Source: Nephromyces sp. MM_2019 (lineage: Eukaryota > Apicomplexa > Aconoidasida > Nephromycida). From it: a DNA stretch of 46,255 nt. The notes under the pieces were generated by a model. That model was not told where the DNA came from. It did not search any database and saw only the letters and a list, made by a program, of their open reading frames with translations. The translations under genes and the position numbers were made by a program. The first letter of the stretch is position 1. Each line of letters opens with the position of its first letter. Of this stretch, positions 24,305-36,931 are shown piece by piece. The stretch covers positions 1 to 46,255 of the forward strand of contig JADHZB010000363.1 in assembly GCA_015657535.1 (NCBI GenBank), read 5' to 3'.

Positions 24305-25872
24305 CAGTGTCTTTCTTAGTATTACTTTGTGTGTATTAAACAGCAAACTTATATTATTCTGCAAAGGATTGAGACTATGCGTATATATGTATATATATAA
24401 ATATATACATATATATGTGTATGTAATATGTGTAGATATTGTGTGTGGGTATAGGTTCTGTGGATGTATATAGTGTGTATGAGCAATTTTCGATGTTTCA
24501 TATGTGTGTTGCCAATATTATGCTAGTGTGTCTAAATAATGCGTGCAAGTGTCTTAAGTAATGTGCGCTTGTGTCTCTAAGTAATGTGTGTACATGTATT
24601 TAAGCAACGTTTGTATGTGTTTAGATAGTGTAAGTAGGTGTATACATAATGTGTATGTGTATATCTATAATGTATGTGGGTTTATATGTTATGAATGTTA
24701 GTGTATACGCAATGTATGTGTGTGTATATATAATTTGCGTGTGTGTATAAGTAATGTGTCTATGATGTCTGTGAATATAATGCATATGTAGGTGTGTATA
24801 ATGTGTGTATATGAAGCAAATGTTCGAGTGTCTGGTAAGCTTGTGCATGTATATATGTATGTGTACAATCTTTTGTTTTGTGTGGGTGTGTGTGTGCTTG
24901 CTTACATCAAATTATTTTTAGATTTGTACACAGTTATAATTAAGTTGTGGATAAATTTTTTTAATAAACCACCATTTCAATGTAGACCCAACATGTAATT
25001 GTTTCAACATATACACAATTTTGAGTGAATATGTTACATACAATAAGTCTTAGATGTATACAGAACAAATTAATTAATTGCGGATTATTATTTCTCTCAT
25101 ATCCACTCTTACTCTTTATACACACAACTGTGTGCAGTAGCTTTTTTATTCCAAAGGGTAACGCCCATATGTATAGATAAGCACACATACACACACACAT
25201 AGATATATATATACAAACAGATTAAGTACATATTAAACATTATATACACACATAAGACATACTTACACAAAAAGGCACAATTCAAAATTTCTCACAGATA
25301 TACACATTCACATATCCTCACTGATACACTCATATAGATATAAGTGCACAACCAAACAGATACATACTATATATATGTACATATATATATATTCTCCATA
25401 TATATGCAAACACTAAGATTTACCCACAAACACCTATACATTCACTCGCATGGCTATACACAAAGAGATACAAGCTTCTAAATACTCTCCCATACTAAGC
25501 CATATCTCTGTACTATCATACATAAAACTACGTCCATATACTGACATACATATACCTATATACTAACACACATAAATTTAAATACATATATATTATGAAT
25601 GAAAATTAGGTGGAAATCACTACCCTTCAAACAACCCTCTATCATTCGAAATTGAGTGTACCACTACCGATCAATACATCTCACCCTACACATCCCTTAG
25701 TATCTATCAAGATAAACTAAAAAATCAGCATTGGATTAGAAAATGGTACACACACACATTTTATATATAGAATATGTCTTTGAAGATGTTCATATTTGAA
25801 CACAAATACGTATATAAATATATAATCCAATTATACAATAAACCTTAATTACATAATAATTTTTGTCCACAG

Positions 25873-28800
25873 TCGATTTAATCAAAGTTATCGAAACCTT
25901 AGGCCTTTTAATACTTACACACATTATTGTGGAAGCCATCCTACAAATGGTACGAATGTGTGCACATTGAGGTATATAGGAAAATTGAGGAATATCCTTA
26001 TGATGATGCTTACACAAAATATCCATCTTCCTTTGTGTTTGTGCTTTTATAACATTTAATATGTGTATTTATGTTTAAGAGGATGTCTAATAGCACTAAG
26101 GAAACTATGTCGAATACACAAACTTGATATCAAAATTTATATTTGAGTCGCATACTTTGATTGGTTGTTTTTTCTCTATGAAATTTTACATACAGAAACA
26201 ATACCTGACAACTCTCTTGGAGATATTGAGAGCTTCACGCACAAACAAAAAGGTGTTGAAATCACAGAAAATGAGCTGACAAATGATAAACTCTCCAACA
26301 TAACCTCACCTCTTAGCAAGTTATTAGATAATTCGACCACTGTGGTAAAACCTACACAAACAACACCAAATACCACGAAACTCGGAGATGGTGCGTGTAT
26401 AACAAAGCCCCTAATTAAGATAGAAAATGAAACGACACCACTTGCTGAGACAGATGATATACAGAAACAAGATTTACAGAATTTTGGTGTGTGTGTATAC
26501 AAAACTTATGGTTACAAATTATACGTTAGGCAAATGGTTTCCTTTGTGTTACATTTGTAATTTAGTTCTCAAAGTTTTGCTTGATTATACACAACATCAT
26601 GAAATTATTTTTTTGTGCATTTTCAATGAATAAATTTTTTACAGGTTTGATACTTATGCTAAAAAATTTACAATCTGACCCACACACACAACTTAAGACA
26701 CTCCAGAGCTTGTATCAATTTGTTTCATATGACCCCTTATTGAGCGAAATACTTATCATAAATCGTATAATCCCACTCATTATAGCACTTATAGACAAAC
26801 CATTAGAAAAGTCAATGTGGGGCCTATTCTGGGGTAGAGAAAACCAAAAACCATTACTAGATACTGTACAAATAACCGCCCTACAATTCTTAGAATTGCT
26901 AGTCAAATCATGTAATAAGCAAATACCACACCTCAATTTATTACTAAGCAGTTTGGACCGATTAATTTCACTAGAGGAAGATAAGCTCTTTCAGGAACAC
27001 AAGGGCAAGAAATATGAAGATAGGAGGGAGGTTGCAATTCCATCTCGTAGCAGCAAATCAAGGAAGGATGAATCAGGCTCCCAATGGGATCAACTAAATA
27101 AAAATAAAAGGCACAACGATTCGCGTTTAACAATATCAACCAGACATCAATTAGCATATGATCTAAAGCACTTATTGTTGAAACCAAAATTTAAAGATAG
27201 CCTAGACACAAGCCTGAAAAAAAAAATATCAACCCTTGAGAAGATATGGCCCAAACAATTATTCTCATTTTCACAGCAGAAATTAAGCAAGCCAAGAATA
27301 ATTTGGATCCCCTTTTACTCACCCAATCCATACCCACTTATAACCGAGGCAACACTTGCTGTACCTACATTGATAAATAATTCCACATTCAGGGGTACAC
27401 ACATATTACGTGTTTCCGCACCTACGGGAGGTAGCTGGAATCTATTTGCTTTCCTTCCCGTCACAGAATACGATAGGGAACATTATGTACAGGCACGCAT
27501 ATTATCGGATGCTCTACACCAAGAAATCGCCAAGATTGATTTTTCTCTTACATATTTCAACCTAAATGGACAAGATAGCCTAAATTTCTCGAATATAAAT
27601 CTTAATCAATCTCAGACACAACAGCTTATCTCACAAGATCCACTTATCATTGACCCATACTATGATATACGCCCTATTAAAAAGTACTCATTAGATACAT
27701 TATTAAAGTTAATTAACCCAGAGCCGAACTTGGCATGTCTAGAAACACTTTTACAGCTCATTAACTCTGATAATAGCCTTATTGATTTATTAATTGAGCT
27801 GGATGGAGTCAAACTCCTATTATCTTTCCTTTCCAGCGGTAACAATTTGCACAATTCAATACCTAGCTCACATTTATCTACACTTAATATACTCAACGAG
27901 ATGGTATTATTTAGTAATAGAGTCATAAAACTCCTACAGGGAGATAGATATCTGTCAAGCACACTCAAAAAATTGCTAAAAAGACTTCCTACACTAGATT
28001 ATGACCTTAGCCTAACAGGCCCACAATCTAGGCACATTAGGGCACCCCATCATGCTGTAGCTACACTCAGGGCCGTACACAAGCTGATGGCAAGCCTAGG
28101 CCTAAATAATGAATGGAGCCCAAGAATTCCTGGTCAAAGAGGCATACGGATACTTTGCCTAGATGGTGGTGGTACAAGAGGTGTTTTAACTATCGCCATA
28201 CTCAAACACTTTGCAGCCATTTTCGGTAGAGAATTACATGAGATATTTGATATAATATGTGGGACTTCAACAGGTGGTATAATTGCTCACTTATTAGGTG
28301 CTGAGAAGGCCAACATAGCAGAACTAGAATACCTATACGATGCGCTCATGGCTGATATATTTGTTAAAGATGCAGCAGCTGTTACAAGCGCTCGTTTGGT
28401 AGTTAGAAAGGCCTACTACGATGAGAGTTTATTAGAGACAATCCTACACAAGGCTTTCAATTCAAGCCGTATGATTGACTCTGCCTGTGACCCAACAACA
28501 CCCAAAATATTTTTCATTTCTTCTATTTTATCTTCAAGCCCATCACAGTTAATATTATGGAGGAATTACAATACTCTGGCAAATGAGAATCGTCATGCTT
28601 CCTCTTTCCAAGTGTATGTAAAAGATGCTCTAAGAGCTACAACTGCCGCTCCTGGGTTCTTTCCTGCTGTTAAACTAAATGGGCAGACATATGGTGATGG
28701 TGCGGTTTTGGCAAACAATCCTACTGCTATAGCATTGTCAGAGGCTAAATCTTTATTCCCCAACACACCTATAGAAGTGGTTGTATCACTTGGTACAGGA

Positions 28801-29643
28801 AGATTCATAGGTGCAAATTCAGAGAAGAGCGTTGGGTGGGATGGTATACTACAACAACTAATTAGCTCAGCAACCAACACAGAGAGCACACATGAATTAC
28901 TCTCTGACTTATTACCACCCCATATATATTTTAGATTCAATCCTTTGGTTGAGGAATCTCCTATAGATGAGACAAGACCAGACCGTATAACTATTATGAA
29001 GCGTTTTATAGAACGCTACTTCGAGGATGATCTGGAAAACAAGGCTAGGTTGCTACAGCTACAGAAACAAATATTAGGTGAAAATCAAGACTCTAAATTG
29101 TTATATTGGTCTGGCCAAGCAGAGAATAAAAGTACATACCTCTACAGTTTGTTTTTACCGTGGAGGAAACAAAAAAGTTCGTTATACACAGACTTATTGG
29201 GGATTAGAAAACTTTGGAAAAAGAGGCCACTATTTGAAAACAATAATAATGTTTATAAAAAATTTGATGATGGCCGAAAGTCGTACGATAAAACTGTTGT
29301 GAGTGCGCGTATTCCCATTAAAGTTGACACCGAGTCCAATTCTCCTCAGGAGCAAAATAATACACAGTATAAGGACCTAATTGTAAATAGCAATACGGAA
29401 GCATTCCAAATCAGTGATAAAGTTGACTTTAGTAGGAGAAAAAGATCGTTATGGGAATGGATGAGATCAAGGAAAGCACAATTAGGTAGGCAAGCTACTA
29501 TGCTTATTGCAACTCTCGATAAGTGGGCCACTACTGACCGTAATGAAACATCGAGTCTATCTCCTCCCAGTGGAGCTCGTGAAATCTTACAAGACATACA
29601 TCATACACTATCGAAAAGATCACGCTGGCTTTTATCACATTGA
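25873..29643 (+). CDS. Patatin-like phospholipase with armadillo-like N-terminal region (5' end unresolved)
   Basis: Patatin-like enzymes are lipid acyl hydrolases (calcium-independent phospholipase A2 type) with a Ser-Asp dyad. The main exons are 26196-26486 and 26645-29643 (stop TGA 29641-29643), joined in phase; together they encode over 1,090 residues. Catalytic landmarks: oxyanion motif DGGGTRG (Asp codon at 28162), nucleophile elbow GTSTG (28261-28275, Ser codon 28267) and the DGA motif (Asp codon 28696). The arrangement resembles plant PLA I/animal iPLA2-gamma relatives. Before the catalytic domain lie about 500 helical residues. Two upstream segments, 25873-25957 and 26080-26143, join in phase to give armadillo-like helices (VIETLGLLILTHIIVEAILQ, then IALRKLCRIHKLDIKIY). 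The second meets an in-frame TGA at 26144 before any donor I can place, and no start codon is found. After the catalytic domain comes a basic C-terminal tail of about 190 residues. Confidence 0.85.
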
Positions 29644-31023
29644 TACTCATATTCGAATGCTTAGATGCATACTGATGAGAATTAAGCATTTTTAGAATTT
29701 TTTCATTAAATATATATTTATATTATTTTCTGGGTTTCATTACTTTATCCAATATATAGATGTTTATTTGCTTTGTTACCTGATTTGACGAGAACAACAT
29801 TTAGTGTTTCTAATTTCCTAGCATTAAAATTAGGTAGAATTACTCAATCCAATTACTTCCACTACTTTAGCAAAATCCACCAAACACACTCTTTGTTATC
29901 TTGGGTGACCATTCACACATTTCTGAATTGTTATTGCTAAATACATCTCCCACGTTTATATATACATTCTAAGACTGATTGAGTCATGACCTTTTATGAT
30001 TGTATAATTTTAATTTTTACTATAGTTATATCTTGATAATGTTATATATTTAAATAGGGCCCTGAAATGATAAATATGACGGAGTTTTTACAAATTATTT
30101 TATTGAGCATATTTGACTAATAACTATGTACATTTTATTTAGCATAAGAACATACACACCCTAGTAAAACAAATCATAATACGTGTTAAATTATTTACGT
30201 TTTCAGCGATTGGCCCCTAATGTGATAGTAAAAAAACTGAAATAAATTTTAGAGAATCAAATTTTCAATAATCATTGATATATTTCCATATAAACAGCCC
30301 AAAACCCAAATTAAAAATAATATATTAATCCCATTCAAATAATTCCATTAGGTAATAGGATCTGGTAAGCCAATCAGATAGTATAATTTCCTAAATTTCA
30401 TTAAACTTTAATAGGCATAAATCAAAATTCTAGTCAAATAGAGAAATATAAATTATCGTTGAATTGATAAAAATAATTCTAGTTAAAATGAACACGAATT
30501 GAGTCAAGAAACATATAAATATTTTGTTCAGTAGAACTAAGTAATTAAAGTTTAAAAAGAAATAATCTCTCCTAAATGAGGGTATTCAGGCTCAACTTTT
30601 CTAAATATTAGCTAAGTGGAGGTTTCCTAAAAATTTTCAAAATATAGCTCTACTAATCGTATGGAACTCAATCCATAGAGGCACATCTTAGTTGAAAAAT
30701 TTTCAATTCAACAGTCGCTCTATTAGAGGCCGATCCCATAAGTGAAATCGCTTAAAAATAAACTTTACCCTCTAGGATTACAAGATTCCCACTAAGTAAT
30801 TACATCTTGGATTGTTTTAAAAAACGTTGGCGGCCATATGCCTAAATTACTCGCTTAATAGATAATCTTGATAACGTAAAGATTAAGCTAAAAGTAGATG
30901 AGTTCTTATATTCGAAAAACTCTATTAGTCTTTTGGCTTTTAGAATTTTGTAATGGTCTTCCATCTTTACTCCTACCCAAGTGTGAGTAGAGCTATCTAT
31001 CCTTTTTAAATTTTGATGATTCA
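29644..31023. other. Intergenic DNA nearly free of CA/TG repeats
   Basis: The region is ordinary AT-rich sequence with almost no CA/TG tracts, unlike most intergenic DNA in the window. A minus-strand open frame at 30842-31024 (60 codons) is of mixed composition but has no supporting neighbour. No RNA gene is recognised. The promoter of the orphan gene should be at its right end. An upstream exon of that gene cannot be excluded because a possible acceptor (TTTTTTAG) lies at 31066-31073, inside its first exon. Confidence 0.5.
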
Positions 31024-34000
31024 ATGAATTATTTTTACTTAAATATAAACCTGAGATTCGATCAATTTTTTAGTAATCTAATTATTTTTTCTACATATAT
31101 TGGGAATTTAGCTAAAGAATTTTGGAAAGAATTTAAAGATTCTAATGTGGAGGCTTTAAATATATTGCGTACGCTTATAAGCGTTTCTAAGAGTGAAGCG
31201 GGAACAGGTCCCAATAAAAAAGCGGAACTCTATTATGCTGACATAAGCAACAGCTATAACGAGCAATTTATTTACTTTTGCCAGAATTTTCTTGGAGCAA
31301 ATTTAGTATTTCAAAATGATTCTTCTGAACCTGTAAGTTCCATAGTTTAAAATTATCCACTTGAAAAGTCTAAACTTCGATATATAAATAGCAAGGGTCA
31401 AAGTCTAAAGAACAGCAAGGTAGCTGGGATTCAATTTATTTACAACAAGTTCTAGATAATTATATACATTTATTAAAACGGAAAAGTAGTATATGGTATA
31501 ATATAAATATTTTCTTGGTTCCACATTCATTATATTATTATCAAGTACTCAAATTGATTTATATAGAAACACTAGGTGAGTCTTGTTTATTAAATGTAAA
31601 AAAATTGGATTCCTCATAATAGAGTTTTGGTGTTATGTTGTTTGGTCTTAGAGGAATTAAGAACTGATGATCAAGTAAATGTGAGCGGATATAAACAAAG
31701 TAATTTGCACTTATTTATACTAAAAAGTGTAGCAAATTTTAGCATTTGTTAAATATTTATAAGTTAGATGTGTGTTTGAAATATATTCGAGGTTTAAAAA
31801 CATGACAGATTCCAATTTAAACTTGTGGTATTTTTGCAGTTGCTTTTGTCTTTCGAACGCCAAGACATTATAGAAGCATAGTGTTTGAAGTCGATAAAAA
31901 ATATTACCCAGATATCAATATAGCTATTTTTTATCGAGCTGAGCAAAAGTTCTTTTTCTTAGGAGACGATGAGCTAATAATGAAAGAATATTGTAGGATA
32001 TCGCAAGGTGAAGGTGTTGAAGCTGATATTGTATTATGCTTTATGGTTGATATCGCTGATAGAAATAGTAAATCTATCCAAAGGTTTTACAATTCTGTTT
32101 TAATCGACCCATTGATTTGGTATTATTGTCAAGATTCTCAAAGGGCGCCGTATCAAGAGATGATTGATTATGCTGAGATGATTCAATGCTATAAAGATGT
32201 GTTAAATGCCGATGAAAAGTCTTTATCAATTTTTTTCGAAGGAATCACTCCACTTAAAATTGCTGGTGCTAGATCTCATAAAAGATATATCACTGGTATG
32301 GCTAAATCCCTTATTTCACAGGATGTAAGAAGATGCAAATCTGACAATATGCCTCAACATATTTGCCGAAATGTAATGAATTCTTCGGTCTTAAAACTAC
32401 AAGAAACATATATACTAAAATTTAACGAAAGGTTCGAATCTAAGACAACTCATCCAAGCAATTATTTTGGATTGAAGGACCTATTGAAATCAATTTTCAA
32501 GATCGTAGTTACCGGAACAACCATTCTAGGTAAATTTGAGATATTTGCACATAGGGATACCTTCTTAAACAACTTGATTAGCATGATGTTGTCATATAGA
32601 AATATGGACTAGAATTATACCTTGAGATTTATTGTGAGCTGCTTCAATTCAATTGAACCCATGAAGCATTCGTATTTCATTGATTTTTAGAGCATTATAT
32701 GGAGCAATTCATTGAAGAAATGTATGGAACAAGAGAATTCATTAAAAAATTATTTGAAAAATTATTTAAACTAGAAAGTCAGGGAGAACCAAGCCTAGCG
32801 AGTGTATTCATAATTACAAAAAATCACCCATATAATCTTCATCAATGGATGCTTATAAGGGATGAAGTTTTACAAGTGATAGGCATTGAAGGTGTAAGTT
32901 TCAATGTAGATTTGCATATGAATGCCTAAATCTTATGGTGTATTGTGAAATAGATATGTCGTTTAAAATCAATTTAATCTATAATTTAGGTTGACATACC
33001 GGTATATGATAGAATCAAGACATTGCTTGCAGCCGAATTTGCAAAGCTAGCAACACAAAACACAGATGACCAAAAAATCCTAGAAACACAAATGCTGAAA
33101 CTAGATAAAAACGTCATGGATGATCTTATTCTAAAGTTATATATATATCAAATGAGTTAGTTAAGAAAGCACTAGCAAAAAAGAAATCGTTTCTATTGAT
33201 ATCAATATTTACTCTATGCTATATATCAGATCGCCTTTATGGAGACCATGAACCTAAAAGTAAGTTTTAGCTAGAAATTACATGAGCTTTTTTACTATTT
33301 TATGGACATATATTCAATATAATACACTTCACAATTTCCTAAAAATGTCGAAATATAATTCAATTTTTCGTGTTGTAGTCAAATTTACTTTTTTGTCCTT
33401 ACCCGCAAAATTATCAATACGGAGTAAAGATGGTTCAAATTTTTATTATATAAATTCTGACGAAAACAGCATCTATTATTTTCCACCAATGAGTTCAGCT
33501 CGTTATAATTTGATAGGTTATGTTGAAAAATATCATTCGGTTCTTCCAAGGTGGCTAAAAGAAGGGGTTTATAGCTCAAGAAATCCTTTAATCACTGAGT
33601 ATATGCTCCCTACATTTTATATATATAAGTCGGAATTTATCGAAGCTTTAAAAAGTTGGAAGTCACAAAATCTTCCTGCTGTAGTGGATTCGAAAGATAT
33701 CATACGAGTATTTTTAGATGCTGTGAATTATATCCCTGAAGAAGACCCAAAAAATAAAAAAAAATATACATTTTCATTACATGAAGACAATATCGTCCGA
33801 AATGAAATTAAAGATTTTCTTCTTCAGGTCTATAATAAACGTCATAAATTGTTGGCTCCAACTCTTAATCCAGAACTTAGAGTGCTAATTAAAGAGCAGT
33901 TTTATAGCAATTCACTCACTGCTGAGCCAGAAAAATTGGAATGGCTTGATGCTATCCGATCTGAGTCAAGAAATATAACCGAAGATTATCCTTCTTATTT

Positions 34001-34043
34001 ATATTTTCAATCATTCAGAATTAAACTAAAATCAAATATTTAA
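31024..34043 (+). CDS. Orphan multi-exon gene, about 790 aa, with a frame break in a TA repeat
   Basis: Exon model: 31024-31332, 31392-31575, 31652-31699 (or to 31726), 31840-32529, 32691-32893, 32990-33259, 33379-34043. Junctions are GT-AG with mostly strong donors (GTAAGT, GTGAGT, GTAAAT). Phases agree throughout except within exon 6. There the frame must shift at the TATATATATA run (33138-33147), as if one TA unit had been added, after which the new frame stays open to the next donor. With that unit discounted the model is 788 codons plus stop. The protein is mixed, helical and charged, with no signal peptide, clear membrane segments or catalytic motif that I know. Sample segments: FRTPRHYRSIVFEVDKKYY, EEMYGTREFIKKLFEKLFKL, PELRVLIKEQFYSNSL. 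Its introns are short (about 60-165 nt) and free of CA/TG tracts. The start could lie in an upstream exon. It may be a functional gene with an assembly error, or a young pseudogene. Confidence 0.6.
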
Positions 34044-35505
34044 CAAATACTAAAGGAGATATTCATGATTGTGAATCTAGAAATGAGCCTTATCAAGTTT
34101 TAAGAACTACTTCCAAGAACATTGAATAGACCACATGTGCCATAATTTAGACAATAAATAAATATTTTTTATATTGCTTTTCCTTGTGAAATTTAATATT
34201 AAATTGTTTTAGATTATAATTATTAAGCTATAAACCTATTTTAGCCTATGTGACATGAATTAGATTTGTAAGAAAAAGCAATTTTGTATTGGTGTGTGTT
34301 TGAATTAAAAATTATTATTTTCTAGTCACACACATAGATTGTGTAGGCTCATGTTATGCACAAGTTTCAGAAAAAAAGCAAATGGTCAGATATATAAATA
34401 GATGCATTCGTCTTTCAATTTGTTTAAAACTACACTGATTATACAGAAACACACACACACCTTAAAACTTATAAAAACTCATTCATGTGTGATTATTAAC
34501 GGAACAATTTGTCTTGATGTATATTACATATATGTATTATGTACAGCACGTGTACCAATATATAAAAAACACGTACCTTATCTCTTATTACATCAATAAA
34601 ATCCTAGTTACATTACTACGAATAAATTGCATATACATCTATATACATATCTTTGGAAATAAGTTTTAAGCATCTTTATTTACGCTTTGAATGCCTAACA
34701 TCACTCACCGACACATTGTGGCACGTGTATAGATAGATGTACATACAATATCATGGACTACACACACACATATTTATTTATATAACACTCTCCGAAAGCA
34801 CAAAAGTACTACTACATTGGTAATCACGTTACACTACATACAACCACGCAAACATTATAAGATGCACACAAATTCTAAGATATAGCATTCTATTTAAAAA
34901 CACCTATGCTATATACACATAGGATGAGGATACAAAATCGTGTAACGGTAAAACACACATCATACAACACACACACTAGTTAAAGATTAGACAACATAAG
35001 CTTACACCTTCTTTTACCCCCCCTCTCGTATCTCCTTCATAATTTTTATACACTAACGCATTTAATCATCAAGCATATAAAACCTTTTCTAGCTTTCCAT
35101 TCTTGACTAAAATCAACGACCTAAATTAATACTAGCCGATTACATAATTTACATTGTACACACAAAAAGTTGTACCATCACAAGAGCGCAACAAACATCA
35201 CATACATACACACTGTAACTTAACTAAAAAGCAACAAAGTAGACAATTTAACACTACACATACACATATAATAACATATACATACACATACATCCACATA
35301 ATCAACATCATCACAACTATACTAACACACACAAATACACACACACCCACCATGCATTTGTACGATTACAGATATACCCACAACCAACATCACACCTAAT
35401 CGAACTCAGAATCACACACAAGCAAAGATAACTAACTATATTACTATCAACATATGCTGACATAGACTAACAAACTCGCAGACATTCAGACTTACATATT
35501 TTCAC

Positions 35506-35630
35506 ATCACACAAACACACACACGCACACACACACACACACACTCAAACACACACACACAAACACACACAAACACACACACACACAAACACACACACTC
35601 AAACACAAACACACACACACACACACATAC
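35506..35630. repeat. Long (CA)n microsatellite block
   Basis: About 125 nt of nearly pure CA dinucleotides is broken at intervals by AAA, CTC or CGC. The minus-strand reading gives a Cys/Val string. It is one of the longest alternating purine-pyrimidine tracts in the window and a Z-DNA candidate. Confidence 0.9.
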
Positions 35631-36664
35631 AGCCATATAAATACATACATTTACACACACAAACACACACATATACACACATTTACACATAAAAACACAC
35701 ACTTCCACAATTAACACAAACCATTCTAACATATTGTGACAAATACACATTTTCCATATACAGCAAAGTAGAAGTATTAAATTTATCCAAAATCAACAAA
35801 AGTATTATTTTTTAATTGTTTATTATTTTTCACTGTAACTACGTTTTTCTGTCAATTTTTAACAATCAAAACATTTTTAAACGCCTGAAATATACATAAT
35901 CGATTTTCGACCTATCACAAACATATTACTTCCTTTTTATATCACAACATTTTATAGAATTGTATATACACACATTTCTATACCTACACTATCACAATCT
36001 TATCCCTTTGCCTTAATTTGTATTAAAATCGAGTTTACCTTACCTCCCTTGTTTCTTTTTATACACATTTCTATAAACAGGTAATATTCATGGTATTTAT
36101 ACATCTTTTTAGGTGTGCACTCGAACTCTGTGTGTAAATTTTTATCCTTGGGTGTGAGATTTTGGGTGTTTGTACTTGGATATGTATATTTGAGTGTGCA
36201 TGATTGGGTGTGTATCAGTACATGTATACTTGCATATGATTTTGTGTACATATAGTCTGCGAATAAACGCTTGTGTATATGATGTGTAACTCTATCTGCT
36301 TATATCACTTGATGAATTCATATGATTTAATATGTGTAGAATGTGTAGTTTGACACATCAGTAATTTATGTGTATAGCTCTATATGTTTTACCTAGCCTA
36401 TGTATGATATGGGTCTATATTGTTGCTCACATATATCTTTTGTGTGATTTATTAATGTTTGAAAAAATATTTAAAAATTTAATATATCAGCACTATAATA
36501 ACAATATTTCACATAAAATAAGTACATTTCTCACACTAACACATAGTTGTACAATTACTAATTTAATTTTCATATAACACAATTTCATTTGCTACTCAAG
36601 TCAATAAAACATACTTTATACAATCCTTTTTACTAATTTTACCATTAAAACATAGAAACGCATA

Positions 36665-36666
<2 letters not shown>

Positions 36667-36701
<35 letters not shown>
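36667..36701. repeat. (TA)n microsatellite
   Basis: An uninterrupted TA run of about 34 nt lies some 230 nt before the citrate synthase ATG. It could lie in the promoter. Confidence 0.9.
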
Positions 36702-36704
<3 letters not shown>

Positions 36705-36931
36705 GAAGCACATACATACATGAACACAAACAATAATTTTATATCACACATACACCCACACCTACACCCAACCAAACTTACACAAACATACACATACACA
36801 CACCTACACCCACACCTTAGCATTCATTTATTTCCACATTTAGACAAATATTAATACACACGTTTACAAATACATACATAAATAATGTGTTAAAAACTCC
36901 AGAATAATTGATTTCTTCAAATTTAATCAAA

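Larger units (their letters stand above)
22687..25872. other. Divergent intergenic region between the transporter and the phospholipase
   Basis: The side next to the minus-strand transporter (22740-23660) is TG-rich on +, and the side next to the plus-strand phospholipase (25170-25600) is CA-rich on +. A short G-run (22759-22766) lies about 75 nt upstream of the transporter start. A (TA) run is at 24270-24302, and decayed TG/TA units of about 22-28 nt fill 24500-24800. One doubtful minus-strand open frame (23260-23655) is listed separately. Promoters for both genes should lie here but no motif is recognised. Confidence 0.5.
34044..36931. other. Intergenic CA-rich region upstream of citrate synthase
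   Basis: After about 34200 the CA repeats return. 34740-35760 is strongly CA-rich on the + strand, including a near-pure CA block. 35770-36060 is plain AT-rich, 36110-36400 is TG-rich, and 36667-36701 is a (TA) run. The open frames here (35154-35399 plus, 35502-35750 minus, 36000-36251 minus, 36596-36823 minus) are translations of microsatellites and are not accepted. No RNA gene is recognised. Confidence 0.55.

Noticed and set aside
30842..31024. 60-codon minus-strand frame upstream of the orphan gene
   Set aside because: Composition is reasonable, but it is short, lacks partners, and abuts the ATG of the plus-strand gene. Chance is the simpler reading.
32530..32612. Read-through of orphan exon 4 to the stop at 32612
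   Set aside because: A GTAAAT donor at 32530 and the acceptor at 32689-32690 join in phase to a longer coding exon, so the read-through tail is more likely intron.
35154..35750. Open frames on both strands rich in Thr/His or Cys/Val
   Set aside because: They are direct translations of long CA/TG microsatellites; no domain, no splice-phase support, and the opposite strand is equally open.
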